Assembly: GCA_001839685.1 (NCBI GenBank)
Contig: MLAK01000971.1
Coordinates: 54,480-116,035, forward strand
DNA: 61,556 nt
Direction of reading: 5' to 3'
DNA from: Tritrichomonas foetus
Lineage: Eukaryota; Parabasalia; Tritrichomonadida; Tritrichomonadidae
The number at the start of each line of letters is the position of its first letter. Position 1 is the first letter of the stretch. Shown here piece by piece: positions 1 to 10,744 of this stretch. Position numbers and translations under genes: made by a program. Below the pieces are notes generated by a model that saw nothing but the letters and a program-made list of their open reading frames with translations, searched no databases and was not told the DNA's origin.

Positions 1-774
1 GAAATAATTTTCTAGAATTATATTCCATATTTCAAATATTAAAACATACTTTTGGAATTTAATAAACTTAATAAATAGCACCCAGCATTTGTATATTTAC
101 GGTTTTGATTAACTATTCTGATTTAATTTAAAAAGATGCAACTGTTTATGCAAGCCATTTCTCACAACATCAAATATAAGGATCGAAAAATGTTCACAGA
201 GCACTGATGTATGAACATTTGTAATTATTTCACATCCATTTTTTCATTAAATTTTATCGCTATTTATTACTAGATGCAAATAGAAATCCAAACTGGTGAT
301 GAATGGATATCCATTATATAAATATAAATAAATTATATATCATTTGTGAATGATAGGCCAGCCTATGCAGCTGCAACAACTCAACACTTAGAAATGATGA
401 AATTCGAACAGAACATTTTACATTCGAAGAATAAGTCTAATTATAATGTAGGTAAAAGTTAAGGATAAAATGGTGATGCTTTGTTATGTTCCGTCGAATT
501 CAACAATGATTCCGTGAAGGCAAAGATAATGAAGTTAGTATTGAATGCGATGAAATTAACAAGTGAAAATGAATCAGGCGGATAATATGGTAAATATGTT
601 TTGTTTGGTGTAATAAAATTTCCATTAGAAGATATCATAAACAAAGTAAATAACGAATTATGTTCTATATTGATGTCTTGATCGAGCAATTTCAATTGTT
701 CAATTTGATTATCAAGGTTCAACATTAATTCTTCTATTCGAGAATATTTCATATCTTATCCAGATAATGTTATA

Positions 775-1690
775 TCTTGGTTGGCCATTTTCTTGGGGCT
801 GGTAACCTGGTGCTGTTCTTTGGATTTTTCAAAATATATTTGATTACTATTTATATACTAATGATGAAAAAATATTGTAAGAATTAATTTATACAATGAT
901 GAAAGAATGTACTGTCTTTTATGATCAGATTATAGTTGAAGATAGAACAGGAAAATTAGTTTCTTCGCCAACTTCTTCACATGAACATGGACCTCAAACG
1001 AAAATGTTTACGAACAAGATTGAATTTAGCAACATTATCATATTCCAATTAAATATTCACGGCATTTAAATGTTGATTACGATTTAATTACAAAATGGTC
1101 TTAAAGATTTGAACGTTTTAATCCTGTAGCAAATTAAAGAAATAATATCATGAAACAACTCTTAGAAATCAAATCATCATCAAATAACACATTATTAGGG
1201 TTTTATACAGGTGATTTAATTAAAGTTGATACTATAGAATGGATTACTACTGCAATTATTTCATTAAAAGACAGAGGCGATGGAGAATGGGTATGAACAG
1301 GAGATGGAAATCATGAACATCAATTAATTACATCGTGATTTGAGAATGGTATTTGCCATAGTTTATGAGATACTCATCACCATTCCAAACTGATGGTAAT
1401 TTTAGCGCAATTGGATATATCAATCTTTTACATTCATGACTTGATATCTGGAATCAAAGTCCATTTGATGGTTTTATTGCTTGTGGTTAAAGGTTGGATA
1501 TGATTGTAGTGAGCATAAAGCTACAGAAATTCGTCTTTCATAACGCATTAGATAGTGAACGTATTAATCAACATGATGGTATTGCATTTTCCACAATTAT
1601 AAACAATAAAAACGAAGTCATATGTTTCGAATTAATACTGAAAACAAAATCTCATTTTCCGGTGTTTCCGACGAAAATTACATAATCACT
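775..1690 (+). pseudogene. Decayed GH95-like glycoside hydrolase (alpha-fucosidase type)
   Basis: All three plus-strand frames carry pieces of one protein in the right order, broken by stops and frameshifts. Near 850-1000 there is a segment ending in LVSSPTSSHEHGPQT. Near 1190-1260 there is LLGFYTGDLIKVDTIEWI, followed by a TGDGNH motif near 1300. Near 1375-1425 a shifted frame reads PFQTDGNFSAIGYINLLH, then SPFDGFIACG around 1470. These match in order the PEHGP, LYPGDLI, ARTGDGNHAY, DTHPPFQIDGNFG and GSFDGLVARG blocks of the catalytic (alpha/alpha)6 barrel of family 95 enzymes, which remove terminal fucose or galactose from glycans. The N-terminal half is missing or beyond recognition; a YGKYVLF peptide after a stop near 583-606 may belong to it. 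Certainly not functional. The family call rests on motif order recalled from the family, not on an alignment. Confidence 0.72.
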
Positions 1691-1839
1691 GGATTCATCA
1701 GGAACTCCTTCACCATGCATTAACCATGACTAATTCATTTGATTTGGCGTTTCTATGTCAGTGATTTATAAACAGAATATATGAAAAAAGGAACCCTTTA
1801 GATGATACTCGATCATGGAATGCCGAAAAATCAATTTAA

Positions 1840-2350
1840 ATCAATGATAACTAAATTGAATGCCGAAATTTATCAAAATGCGCCCAAAGAATGTAACTTT
1901 ACAATAAATTTAATGTAGTTTGATCGGCATTCATGATGAATTCTTTACATAAAAACAAAAGTTATTCATCGTGATTTAATGTCAGTCAATGTTTTTCTTG
2001 ATGATAATTATTTTCCAAAAGTGGTTGATTTGGTTCAGAATGGTCTTTTTGGAAGAAATGACTCTAATAACACGACAATAAAGATAAATGTAACTTCACG
2101 CAAATTCATGAATACCAAAATCATGATTTTTCTTTTGTACAATAATTTTTGGTTATTCTTTATCAATGTAATATGATCTAGAAGGAAATCATGGCATTGA
2201 TTGCTAATAATCTTCGTGATACAAAACTACATCTGACATTAAGAATCATAGTAATTGCACAAGGAACAGATAATAACTCAAAATCAAAACTTTATGTTCT
2301 TATTCTTAAACTTCTCAAAAATAAGATGTCAAGAAATTCGATTAATAAGA
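1840..2350 (+). pseudogene. Decayed TKL-type protein kinase fragment
   Basis: Around 1940-2035 two adjacent frames read MMNSLHKNK and then VIHRDLMSVNVFLDDNYFPK, the catalytic-loop signature (HRDLxxxNxxLD) of a protein kinase. The spacing and wording are typical of the very numerous tyrosine-kinase-like kinases of trichomonads. An APKECNFT-like peptide precedes it (about 1887-1915). An IANNLRDTK peptide follows near 2196-2225, where the C-lobe helix before the last kinase motifs would lie. The DFG is gone and the frame changes repeatedly, so this is a dead gene. It lies directly behind the GH95 remnant in the same orientation. Confidence 0.6.
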
Positions 2351-5300
2351 AATGACAAAATAAACAAGTTTCTTCCCAGCTCTGCAAACAATAAAATAAT
2401 AATTATTTGATGAAACAACAGATCTGATTATCGATATTATAAAAAATCTCCTCGACAGAAGCACAATTGAATTTTTCTGGATATTTTTTTATTGAAATTT
2501 AACTGAATCTTTTTTAGTTTGTTTGTTTTGTTTGTTTAGCTCGTACGTAAGCAACTTGTATTTAGTTTGTTAAACTTTCTTGGGATTTCAAGATTAAGAA
2601 GACAAATCATTAATTAATTAATGATCGAATTTGATATCTATCTAAATTTATAGGCAAAAGCAATGAAAAATATTTTTCTGATGGAATTAATGTTATTGAT
2701 CATTTTCTTCGTATTGAAGTTGGAATTTCTTTCGTTCGAAAATTTCTATACATTCCGTAATCATATAAAATAAATTGAATGTAGAAAAAAAATAATCACA
2801 ATTCAAAAAGTTCTCTCAATTTTTATTTTGAATGATACTATTGAAACATATTTTGAGTGCTTTTTGATCGGTGAGACTACATCCTTAATAATTTTAATGA
2901 CCCCAAAAAAAGTTTAACTTTTTGAATTCGAAAAGTTAATGATAAGAAGGTTAACCGGCTGGAAAATGCGCCTTGCATCACCAACCATGAATGATTTCAA
3001 TCGCAGTCAGTGGTGCATGTTTTGGACAAATAAATGATAACAATTTAATGTGATAATTGAAATTAATAATATTAATTAATATTATTTAATATCATGTTAA
3101 TGAATGACAAACCAACATGAAATAGGCAAGAATGAGATACATAGAAAGAGTGAATTCGAATGAGATGGAGCGGGTATTAGATAAAAAAATAAGAATGTAC
3201 TGTGAAGATACGTCATGAATTTCATTTGAAATTGTTTATTTTGGAAAGAGTATCATGTGGAGAGAAAAATGATCAAACGATCTAAAAACTTCATTTGGTA
3301 AATTTTCTATCTTGAGTTTCTGGACATGTTCCATAAATTTTTTGAATTTACCTCATTTGTAAAGTAATTATTTTTTTGGGGAAAAAAAAATAAAAAATTC
3401 TATTCAGAAATTTATAATCACTTTTTGAGATACTACTTTTCTTAGATTTTATCGAAGAATATCCATCAAACGAAGATAGTTTGAATTTATTGAATAATAT
3501 TTCTTCCTACACTTTAATAACATAATTTTAAATTAGCTTTTATATTTTACAAATTCGAGTTTTGGTCAAGAAATAACAAAAATATTATTCAATCAGTGTT
3601 ATAAATATTTCTATATAACAATTCAAAAATAGAAAATCCAACGATTGCTATTGAAAGATGAACAGTTTTGATATGATGAAATAACGATATTACTCTTATT
3701 AAAATTCAAAACAAAGTTATTGGGGAAATGTTGAAATGATTAAATACATATTTCACATGTGAAAGGATGGATGGAGAGATCAGATATAAAAATTGTGTGA
3801 ATATTCAAAAACCGTAATTCACCTGAATTTTTTTCTGGATAGATAAAAAATAATTATTATAATTTTTGTGAAAGGTATTAATCAGTTCTTTCAATTATAT
3901 TTTTCAAAACTTTCTTCAGAATGAATAATAATCTATTTGCAACTCGCAGCCGAAAATTTCAATGAAATCTCGTCAGGGAGAATTTGTTGGTAGAGTCCAC
4001 CTTTGTTCAGAGTTAATTCATTCCGATAAACCAAAATGGATAGCTGATAGTTATATTATCGAATCGATATCTTATCACATAAGTTATTCTTATTCTGTCA
4101 TTTAAGTTTTTGTTGAGAAAGATAAAGTATCTATAGAAATAAGATTCAATATGCATATAACAGATGTATACAAACTAACTAGCTCTAGATGTAGAAGACT
4201 ATTGAGAGATCTAAATGAATAATTGTTGATATTATTGTCATCTAAATATTATTTAATTGTAATCCTATTAATAATATATAAATATTATAATTTAAAAATC
4301 AAGATACAGAGAAAACCAAATCCAAAAAAAAATTGTGAGAAAAAAATAAACCCCACAGAAATTTCTGAGAATTATTGAGATAAAAAGGGATTTTATAGCA
4401 TTAATATCTTGATTATTTCTTATCATAAATCGTGCTTTTTATTATCATATGACCCTCCATCGAAAATTATAATGTTTTCCAAAATACAAAAATGAAGTAT
4501 AAAAAAAATATTAATAATTTTGATATAAATAAAAAAAATTTAGGCATCAATGAGAAGATTACGAATGTTTTGCCATCTAAATGGCGAGTCATCAGAAAAT
4601 TCACTTGGCATTGAGTCTGGAAAAAAACATATTGGATTCCATTTTTCTTGATTTGGTCTTTCAATCGTTGTATCTGTATCCCTGCTTGAGAATGTGCTGT
4701 TGAGGACTGCCAGTCTATTTTCTTCATATACTAAAATTTTATGGCAGAAAAGATTTCAATACATTCATATTTGTCAAATGGAAATTGAATTAATTCAACA
4801 TCACTGAGTTAAAACTATCAAAATTTTCGCGATTTTTAATTAAAAATCGATAGAAGAAGTGTAAATAGAATTATGGGAAGCAGTATTATAATCTTTGTGA
4901 TTCTTGGAAAAAAAGCTTCTCACAATTTTTTTTTAGGCTTTCTCCAAAATCGCTCTTTTTTCGGTTTAATTGTTGCAAAATTTCAAAACTATGAATAAAT
5001 ATGGCTCATAACTATAAAAAATAGATTTAACAATTGACTGAAAGCTGTTCACCCGAAAACTGAAACAATAGCTTCTTCAGAATCATTTTCGAAATATTTT
5101 TGAATTCGGCCATTTGCGAAGTTTGCGATAAGGGAAATTTTCGTCATTCTTTTAGCTATTTGGGTTTTGATTTTTGACTGATGGTATTAAGTAATACTGA
5201 TGATAAGGATCATTTTAGTGATTTCGTACGTTAAGACTATTTGGTTTGTATACATCTCAGATAACCAACTAAATTGAATTCATTTTATCAAAAATTTCGG

Positions 5301-5797
5301 TATAAATTAGAAATTATTAAATTCACATAAATTACCTACAAAAAGCCAATATCGAGCATTGATGTTCGTGAGGTTTTATCCTATATACGAAAATGGTCCC
5401 ATGTGTATAGTTTCCATAAATTATAAATTACTGTATTGGTCTCATGATATTACGCGCGATAATTTATCAATATTTGAATACACATTCAATAAATTCAACG
5501 ATTTCCTTTGAATTTTTTTTTATTTTCAAACGACTTTTATAACACCAAAAGGAAAGCCTTACTCATTCTGTATCTAGTTCTACGGAATAACATGGAAAAT
5601 CAATAATCATAAGACTTGATAAAATTGAAAATTGAATTATAATAACGAAAATGAAGTGAATTTTCTGAAGAGATTATTATTAGAATAAAATCAATTTCAA
5701 TAGGTTATCACATTCTTGATATCCATTGAAACTCTCTGAAGTTTTGTGAGATATTAAATAGACATTGAAATTATTTGAGTTATATACTTATTATAAT
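2351..5797. other. AT-rich stretch with no intact gene
   Basis: No convincing intact gene is visible here. It is low-complexity AT-rich DNA with short homopolymer runs and a GTTT-rich patch near 2518-2535. A 46-codon open stretch at about 3963-4103 (starting MKSRQGEFVG) has protein-like composition but no recognisable family. The only other coding trace is the minus-strand remnant at 4540-4727, listed separately. The last part is the 5' flank of the cyclase gene. Confidence 0.6.
4540..4727 (-). pseudogene. Unrecognised C-terminal coding remnant with a frameshift
   Basis: The minus strand reads from an ATG at 4727 through about 40 codons of protein-like sequence (MKKIDWQSS, then QIQRLKDQIKKNGIQ). 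The coding texture then moves to another frame, which ends SPFRWQNIRNLLIDA before a TAA at 4540. In the original frame the sequence runs on into a Phe/Ile/Leu-rich AT-driven tail that looks like noncoding DNA. This is best read as the broken 3' end of a former gene. I do not recognise the family. Confidence 0.35.
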
Positions 5798-8700
5798 ATG
5801 AATAATGCAAATCGGAAGCCCGAGGCATCTACCCTTTCGAGGTCAATGTCGATCTCGAATGTGGCAGATGCAAGCAATAGAAATGCAGTTATTTCTGGTA
5901 ATGCTTACTTTCTCGACAAATTATTTCCTCTTTATGATGATATCTTAAAATTCACGCGTATTCCACCAATGTTTTATCAAATTATCATGCTTGTCTCTAC
6001 AATCCAAATGTTGGGCACATCCTTTTGGCCATTATTGTCAGGCTTGAATTTATTTCAAGGAACAAGTGGAAAAATTGCAAAAACAATATGTCAAATTACT
6101 TATTTTAATAATTTATCCGATGAAAACTCAATGATTTTAATTCTTTTTGTCGTAATTACATTAGTTTTTCTCGTCATCCTTTTTGCGATTGTTGGCCAAT
6201 TGGTTTTTTTCTCGCATCATCGAAGATTCATTCGATGGACTTTGTATCCAACAAGAATAACTATTGAATTTCTTCCATTACTCTTTATTTGTCCCATGGG
6301 ATATTTGGTTGGTGATTTATTTGCATCGGTGATCAAAGGAACTTCAACATTTCGTGTTATTACATTTGTTCTTGCCATAATTTACACAATTTTTATTTCG
6401 TTTATGCATTATGTCACTGCATTTTTGTTTGCATCATCTCCATATATTTCATCAGCACCAACTTCCTCATGGTCAGGTTCTTTTTATTTCATATTCACTA
6501 TTAATTATGGTGTGTGGCCAATTTTATCAGGAGTTATAACAATATTCGATGTCTACTATTCCATTATTATTATCCTTCTAAAACTTGCCGTTTCAGTTTA
6601 TTTACTCATCAGATTGAAGACCTTGCCGTTGGTTCAAGTTCAAACCAACGCAATTGTTTATGCAATTATTTTAGGTCATTCATCTCTTGACGTTTTAACA
6701 ATTGTTCGTTTATTTGGTGTAAATATTGACTACATGTATTTGCTTATCGTTGAATTTTCATTGTTCTTTATATCATTATTAATCGCCAAGAAAATTTATT
6801 CGTTGATGCAAATTAAACTAAAGGCAAATCTTTCACATAAGGCTCTCGAAAATGTAACAAATGATCCAGAAGCTTTACAAGGTAATGAACCAAACAATCC
6901 ATCTAATATTAACCCAGTCACTGGGAGACCTACAAACATGAATGTTTACTGCCAAGATGAAAAAAGAAGATACTTGTTCAAATCATATGGAATTGATCAA
7001 GCTTCAAGAAAAGCAGAAATGTATATGAGAATGGGTTTGGCTGAGCATGCTGATCTTTTCATTGATTGGTCATTAATTAAATATGTTGCAGAGTTTTATC
7101 CATCAACTCATATGCTTTGTGTAATTACTCAATTCCTCTCATATTTCCCATCTGAGTCGCGCTTGCTTAGTTTCTTCTTTGTTCAAGCTGTTGTTAAACA
7201 AAATCTTTCATTCTATCAGCGTTTTCTATTATATGAAGTTCACAGAGTGAAAGAACTAAGACAAAGTTCAGCATCTTCAGAAATTACTGACAAGTTAATC
7301 GAACTTAAGAGAGTTACTCAAACATGCATTACTATTTGTCATGATTTCTGGAGATCAGTACCAACAAATCCAGGTAAATTCTATGAAATACGTTATGCAA
7401 CTAAGCATGCTGAAGCTCTTTATGACGAAGCAATTGATAAATGGCCTAATAACGTTCGTTTAGCCGAGTATTATTCGAAGTTTTTAATCGAATGCGCAAC
7501 AGATTTCACTTCTGGTATTAAGTACAAACATCGTAGTGATCTTATTGAACAGGGTAAAAACTTTGTTGTTGATATTTCTTTCCGCTCACTCATTCGAGCT
7601 TATCCAATGTATCTGAAGCGTAATATTGTTGACACACGTGGAAACTTCACAATTAACAAAACAGCCAAAACAGGATCACAATCATCTTCATCATTGGGCA
7701 ATTCTCAAATGAGTACTGGAACTATTGATGGTGAACTTGATATCGAAATTGAAGAGCAATTGGCCAAAATCAATTTCAGTCATCATAGAGCTAGACTTGC
7801 TTATCAACGATCATTGGCAGATCGAAAATCACCCAACTCACAAAGACTAAAGGGAACGGCAGTTTGGATTTTATTATTTGGCACAGCAATTTTTGTCTTT
7901 TTGTTTGCCTACTTCTATAGCTTCTTCCAATCACGTTCTGAAGATTTAAGGAGGCAATATGTCCTTAACCGCTCTAGATACGGATTTGATGTTGCATTAT
8001 TAAGTATGATCTTTCAATGGCTTAGATATTATAAAGCTATTGATGATAAATCTTTTGCTATGTATGCCAGGGTAAATGAGACGAATATTAATGGCTTAAA
8101 ATTGGAATATGGCACTTACAATCAGTCAAATAGTTGGACAATTGAAGCTATTAATTCTCTTGATGAGTTTATTACTCAGGTTGTCAATCTCGCCGCAGCT
8201 GGCCATGATGTTTACACTATCATGAGTGGAATGATTAACAATGAATTGGCTTCTATTCACTGCTATAAGGATAATGAGAGCGATTTACGAACTACAACAT
8301 CTCTGAAAGATCAAATGTCTTATTTAATATTTGCAATTCGATGGCTAATTACAGAAAAACAAGACAGTACCTGGAATAAAGATCATAGAATGTGTGAAAT
8401 TCTCAATAATATTCCTTATATGGCTGTATTATTTGAAGAATTACAAAATTCTATGGGCATTGATCAAACTATACAAAAAATAGATGATCAACGTTTAATT
8501 ACTAAAATTGCCATTCCAGTCATTGTTGGATATTTCCTATTGACTGAACCATTTTTGCTTATATTCCTCACTAAAATGCTCCGCGAATTCAAATATGTCC
8601 TTCGATTGATGAATTCTGTTGATGAACCGAGTAAAAATGAGGCAGCTACGTTCTTCAAGAGTGAAGCAGAAAATGACGAACAAAATGATAGGCTTTCTGC

Positions 8701-10627
8701 TATCACGCAAAAGTCAAGCTTCTCAGCAGGTCAGTATTATGCAGCAGTATTGATTCCGATTCTTCTTTTGGTTGCTATTATTATTGGATTAACTTTCGTC
8801 ATTATTGAAAAGAATTCTTCATTCAGTAACTTATCAGTATGGATGACATATGGTGTTTCGAGAGGCACTTTAATGATTGAAGGTGTTATATTTGCTGCTC
8901 TTTCAATTGCACTACCTAAAACTATTCCAACAAATATGACAACAAGACAAGCTACATCAGATTTAGGAATAATAATAATTTCAAAACTTGTCGCTTATAA
9001 CAATGCTTTACTAAGAGGAAGAGATGGAGTTCCTCCATGCGTCAACGCAAATGCAGAGTTGGATAGAATCAACTTTATAGATTTATGTAAAATAAATAGC
9101 AGTGAAGCAGGTAATATTCATGATACGTATCGCTGTTTCGCTTTAGACCGTGCTGTTTCGTTCTATGCTGAAATTGGAACACGTATATTGACTGGATTAA
9201 ATAATCAAAATTTTGCTTATGATTCTAACTTTTACCATATGTTCCATTTGGTCAATAATCATATGCTTGATCCATCATATAATGCAGCTCAAATCCTTGC
9301 ATCATTGGCTAGTGCTAACATTGATGATTTCCGAGTATATCTTGCTATTTTATGCTTTGGTGGAATTCTTATTAACATTTTAGGATTTTTCTTTTTTTGG
9401 AAACAAATCAAGAAACTTGATATGGCCTATGATGGTGTTTTACAACTATTACGTCACTTATCACCAACGTCAGTTGTATCCAATACAACATTATTAAACT
9501 ATCTTTTGAATAGGTCTAATGATAAAGTTTCAAATAAGATGACTACATCAATGTCTGTCATTCATATGTCAAAGGACTCTATCATATGTTTGAACAGGAG
9601 TGAAATTATTGAAGTTGTGAACCAATCAATCACTTCTCTCTTTGGTTACACACCAGAACAACTTCTTGGTCAACACATTTCTACCATCCTCACACCAAAT
9701 GGTGCAGAAGAAATCTTCAATCGTTTCAGTTTAATGAAACAAGGTCAATGTTCTATGTCCTATGAAACCAACACTGAGGGTATTACAGATGATGATCAAA
9801 ATATCCCGGTACATATTACTATTCTAGGAATTTGTGATAATAACTCAAACCAAGCAAGAAGCTTTGCAGTTATTCTTAGAGATGAAACTCATCTTCAAAA
9901 GCAAAGACAAGCTGCTGAAGAAGCTAAAGCACAATCAGAAAAGCTTTTGTTCCAAATCCTCCCAAGAGATATCGTTAATCGATTAAACGCTGGTGAAACT
10001 GATATTTCATTTGTTGTTCCATCAGCATCAATCATCTTCATTGATATTGTTAAATTCAGTGATTATTCATCTACTTTGACACCTACACAAATTATGGAAA
10101 ATTTGTCAACCATTTTCGCACGATTTGATGTACTTTGTGCAAAATATCCATTAATTACTAAAATTAAGCTTATTGGTGATGTTTACATGGCTGCTGCCGG
10201 ATTGTTTACTCCTGATGAAAATCCAACAAATCATGCATCGCAAGTTGTTCAATTTGGTCTTGATGTTTTAACTGCACTTGAAGAAATTAATACACAATTA
10301 GATTCTTCTTTGCAAGTTCGTATTGGTGTCAATACAGACGGTCCTCTTATTGCAGGAGTTCTTGGTACAGATAAACCACTCTTCGATATCATTGGCGATC
10401 CAATTAACGTTGCCGCAAGATTGCAGTCAACATGTATTCCTGGAACAGTCCAAATTTCACAAACTTGTTATGACGCAATTCATGACATGAATTTCAATAT
10501 CGAACAAAGAGGAGAAATTGTGCTCAAGGGTAAAGGAAAGAAGATGGCATACATTGTTCGAGCATTCGCAACTGGATCATTCTTCTTAGGTCAAGAGAGT
10601 ACTCCTTCAGAATTAGCTGAACAATAA
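5798..10627 (+). CDS. Large multipass adenylyl cyclase with PAS and class III cyclase domains
   Basis: 1609 residues from the first true ATG; the longer open frame upstream begins with TTG and is not used. The N-terminal ~345 residues carry a cluster of hydrophobic segments. Further membrane segments lie near 686-710, 906-925, 979-1003 and 1182-1203, separated by extracellular-type loops. A PAS domain (about 1258-1350) precedes a short signalling helix and the cyclase domain (about 1385-1560). The metal-binding Asp are D1416 (in FIDIVKFSD) and D1461 (in KLIGDVYM). The base-selecting residues are K1457 and D1530 (in PLFDIIGD), the Lys/Asp pair of ATP-using enzymes rather than the Glu/Cys pair of guanylyl cyclases. 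The transition-state N1537 and R1541 are present (NVAAR), so one protein carries a complete site set and should act as a homodimer making cAMP at a membrane. Proteins of this layout form large families in trichomonads. The ligand of the PAS and loops is unknown. Confidence 0.9.
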   Translation: MNNANRKPEASTLSRSMSISNVADASNRNAVISGNAYFLDKLFPLYDDILKFTRIPPMFYQIIMLVSTIQMLGTSFWPLLSGLNLFQGTSGKIAKTICQITYFNNLSDENSMILILFVVITLVFLVILFAIVGQLVFFSHHRRFIRWTLYPTRITIEFLPLLFICPMGYLVGDLFASVIKGTSTFRVITFVLAIIYTIFISFMHYVTAFLFASSPYISSAPTSSWSGSFYFIFTINYGVWPILSGVITIFDVYYSIIIILLKLAVSVYLLIRLKTLPLVQVQTNAIVYAIILGHSSLDVLTIVRLFGVNIDYMYLLIVEFSLFFISLLIAKKIYSLMQIKLKANLSHKALENVTNDPEALQGNEPNNPSNINPVTGRPTNMNVYCQDEKRRYLFKSYGIDQASRKAEMYMRMGLAEHADLFIDWSLIKYVAEFYPSTHMLCVITQFLSYFPSESRLLSFFFVQAVVKQNLSFYQRFLLYEVHRVKELRQSSASSEITDKLIELKRVTQTCITICHDFWRSVPTNPGKFYEIRYATKHAEALYDEAIDKWPNNVRLAEYYSKFLIECATDFTSGIKYKHRSDLIEQGKNFVVDISFRSLIRAYPMYLKRNIVDTRGNFTINKTAKTGSQSSSSLGNSQMSTGTIDGELDIEIEEQLAKINFSHHRARLAYQRSLADRKSPNSQRLKGTAVWILLFGTAIFVFLFAYFYSFFQSRSEDLRRQYVLNRSRYGFDVALLSMIFQWLRYYKAIDDKSFAMYARVNETNINGLKLEYGTYNQSNSWTIEAINSLDEFITQVVNLAAAGHDVYTIMSGMINNELASIHCYKDNESDLRTTTSLKDQMSYLIFAIRWLITEKQDSTWNKDHRMCEILNNIPYMAVLFEELQNSMGIDQTIQKIDDQRLITKIAIPVIVGYFLLTEPFLLIFLTKMLREFKYVLRLMNSVDEPSKNEAATFFKSEAENDEQNDRLSAITQKSSFSAGQYYAAVLIPILLLVAIIIGLTFVIIEKNSSFSNLSVWMTYGVSRGTLMIEGVIFAALSIALPKTIPTNMTTRQATSDLGIIIISKLVAYNNALLRGRDGVPPCVNANAELDRINFIDLCKINSSEAGNIHDTYRCFALDRAVSFYAEIGTRILTGLNNQNFAYDSNFYHMFHLVNNHMLDPSYNAAQILASLASANIDDFRVYLAILCFGGILINILGFFFFWKQIKKLDMAYDGVLQLLRHLSPTSVVSNTTLLNYLLNRSNDKVSNKMTTSMSVIHMSKDSIICLNRSEIIEVVNQSITSLFGYTPEQLLGQHISTILTPNGAEEIFNRFSLMKQGQCSMSYETNTEGITDDDQNIPVHITILGICDNNSNQARSFAVILRDETHLQKQRQAAEEAKAQSEKLLFQILPRDIVNRLNAGETDISFVVPSASIIFIDIVKFSDYSSTLTPTQIMENLSTIFARFDVLCAKYPLITKIKLIGDVYMAAAGLFTPDENPTNHASQVVQFGLDVLTALEEINTQLDSSLQVRIGVNTDGPLIAGVLGTDKPLFDIIGDPINVAARLQSTCIPGTVQISQTCYDAIHDMNFNIEQRGEIVLKGKGKKMAYIVRAFATGSFFLGQESTPSELAEQ

Positions 10628-10744
10628 TTATTCATACCAATATTTTAGAGATATGATAATAGCATTTGATTGTTTGATAAAAAATAAAATTAGATAAATA
10701 AAGTAATATCATTGACAATTCGTACTTTTTTATGAAAAGCATTT

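Noticed and set aside
459..752. 97-codon minus-strand open frame
   Set aside because: It lies antisense to the region just before the readable GH95 fossil, with no domain and chance-like composition.
3963..4103. Short plus-strand open stretch starting MKSRQGEFVG
   Set aside because: Protein-like, but only 46 codons, with no family and no continuation; noted in the intergenic entry only.
5765..5797. Eleven-residue N-terminal extension of the cyclase starting with TTG
   Set aside because: A non-ATG start is not expected in a eukaryote. The same reasoning moved the starts of the HAP40-like, TBC, Polo kinase, uL14, Myb, membrane and small acidic protein genes.
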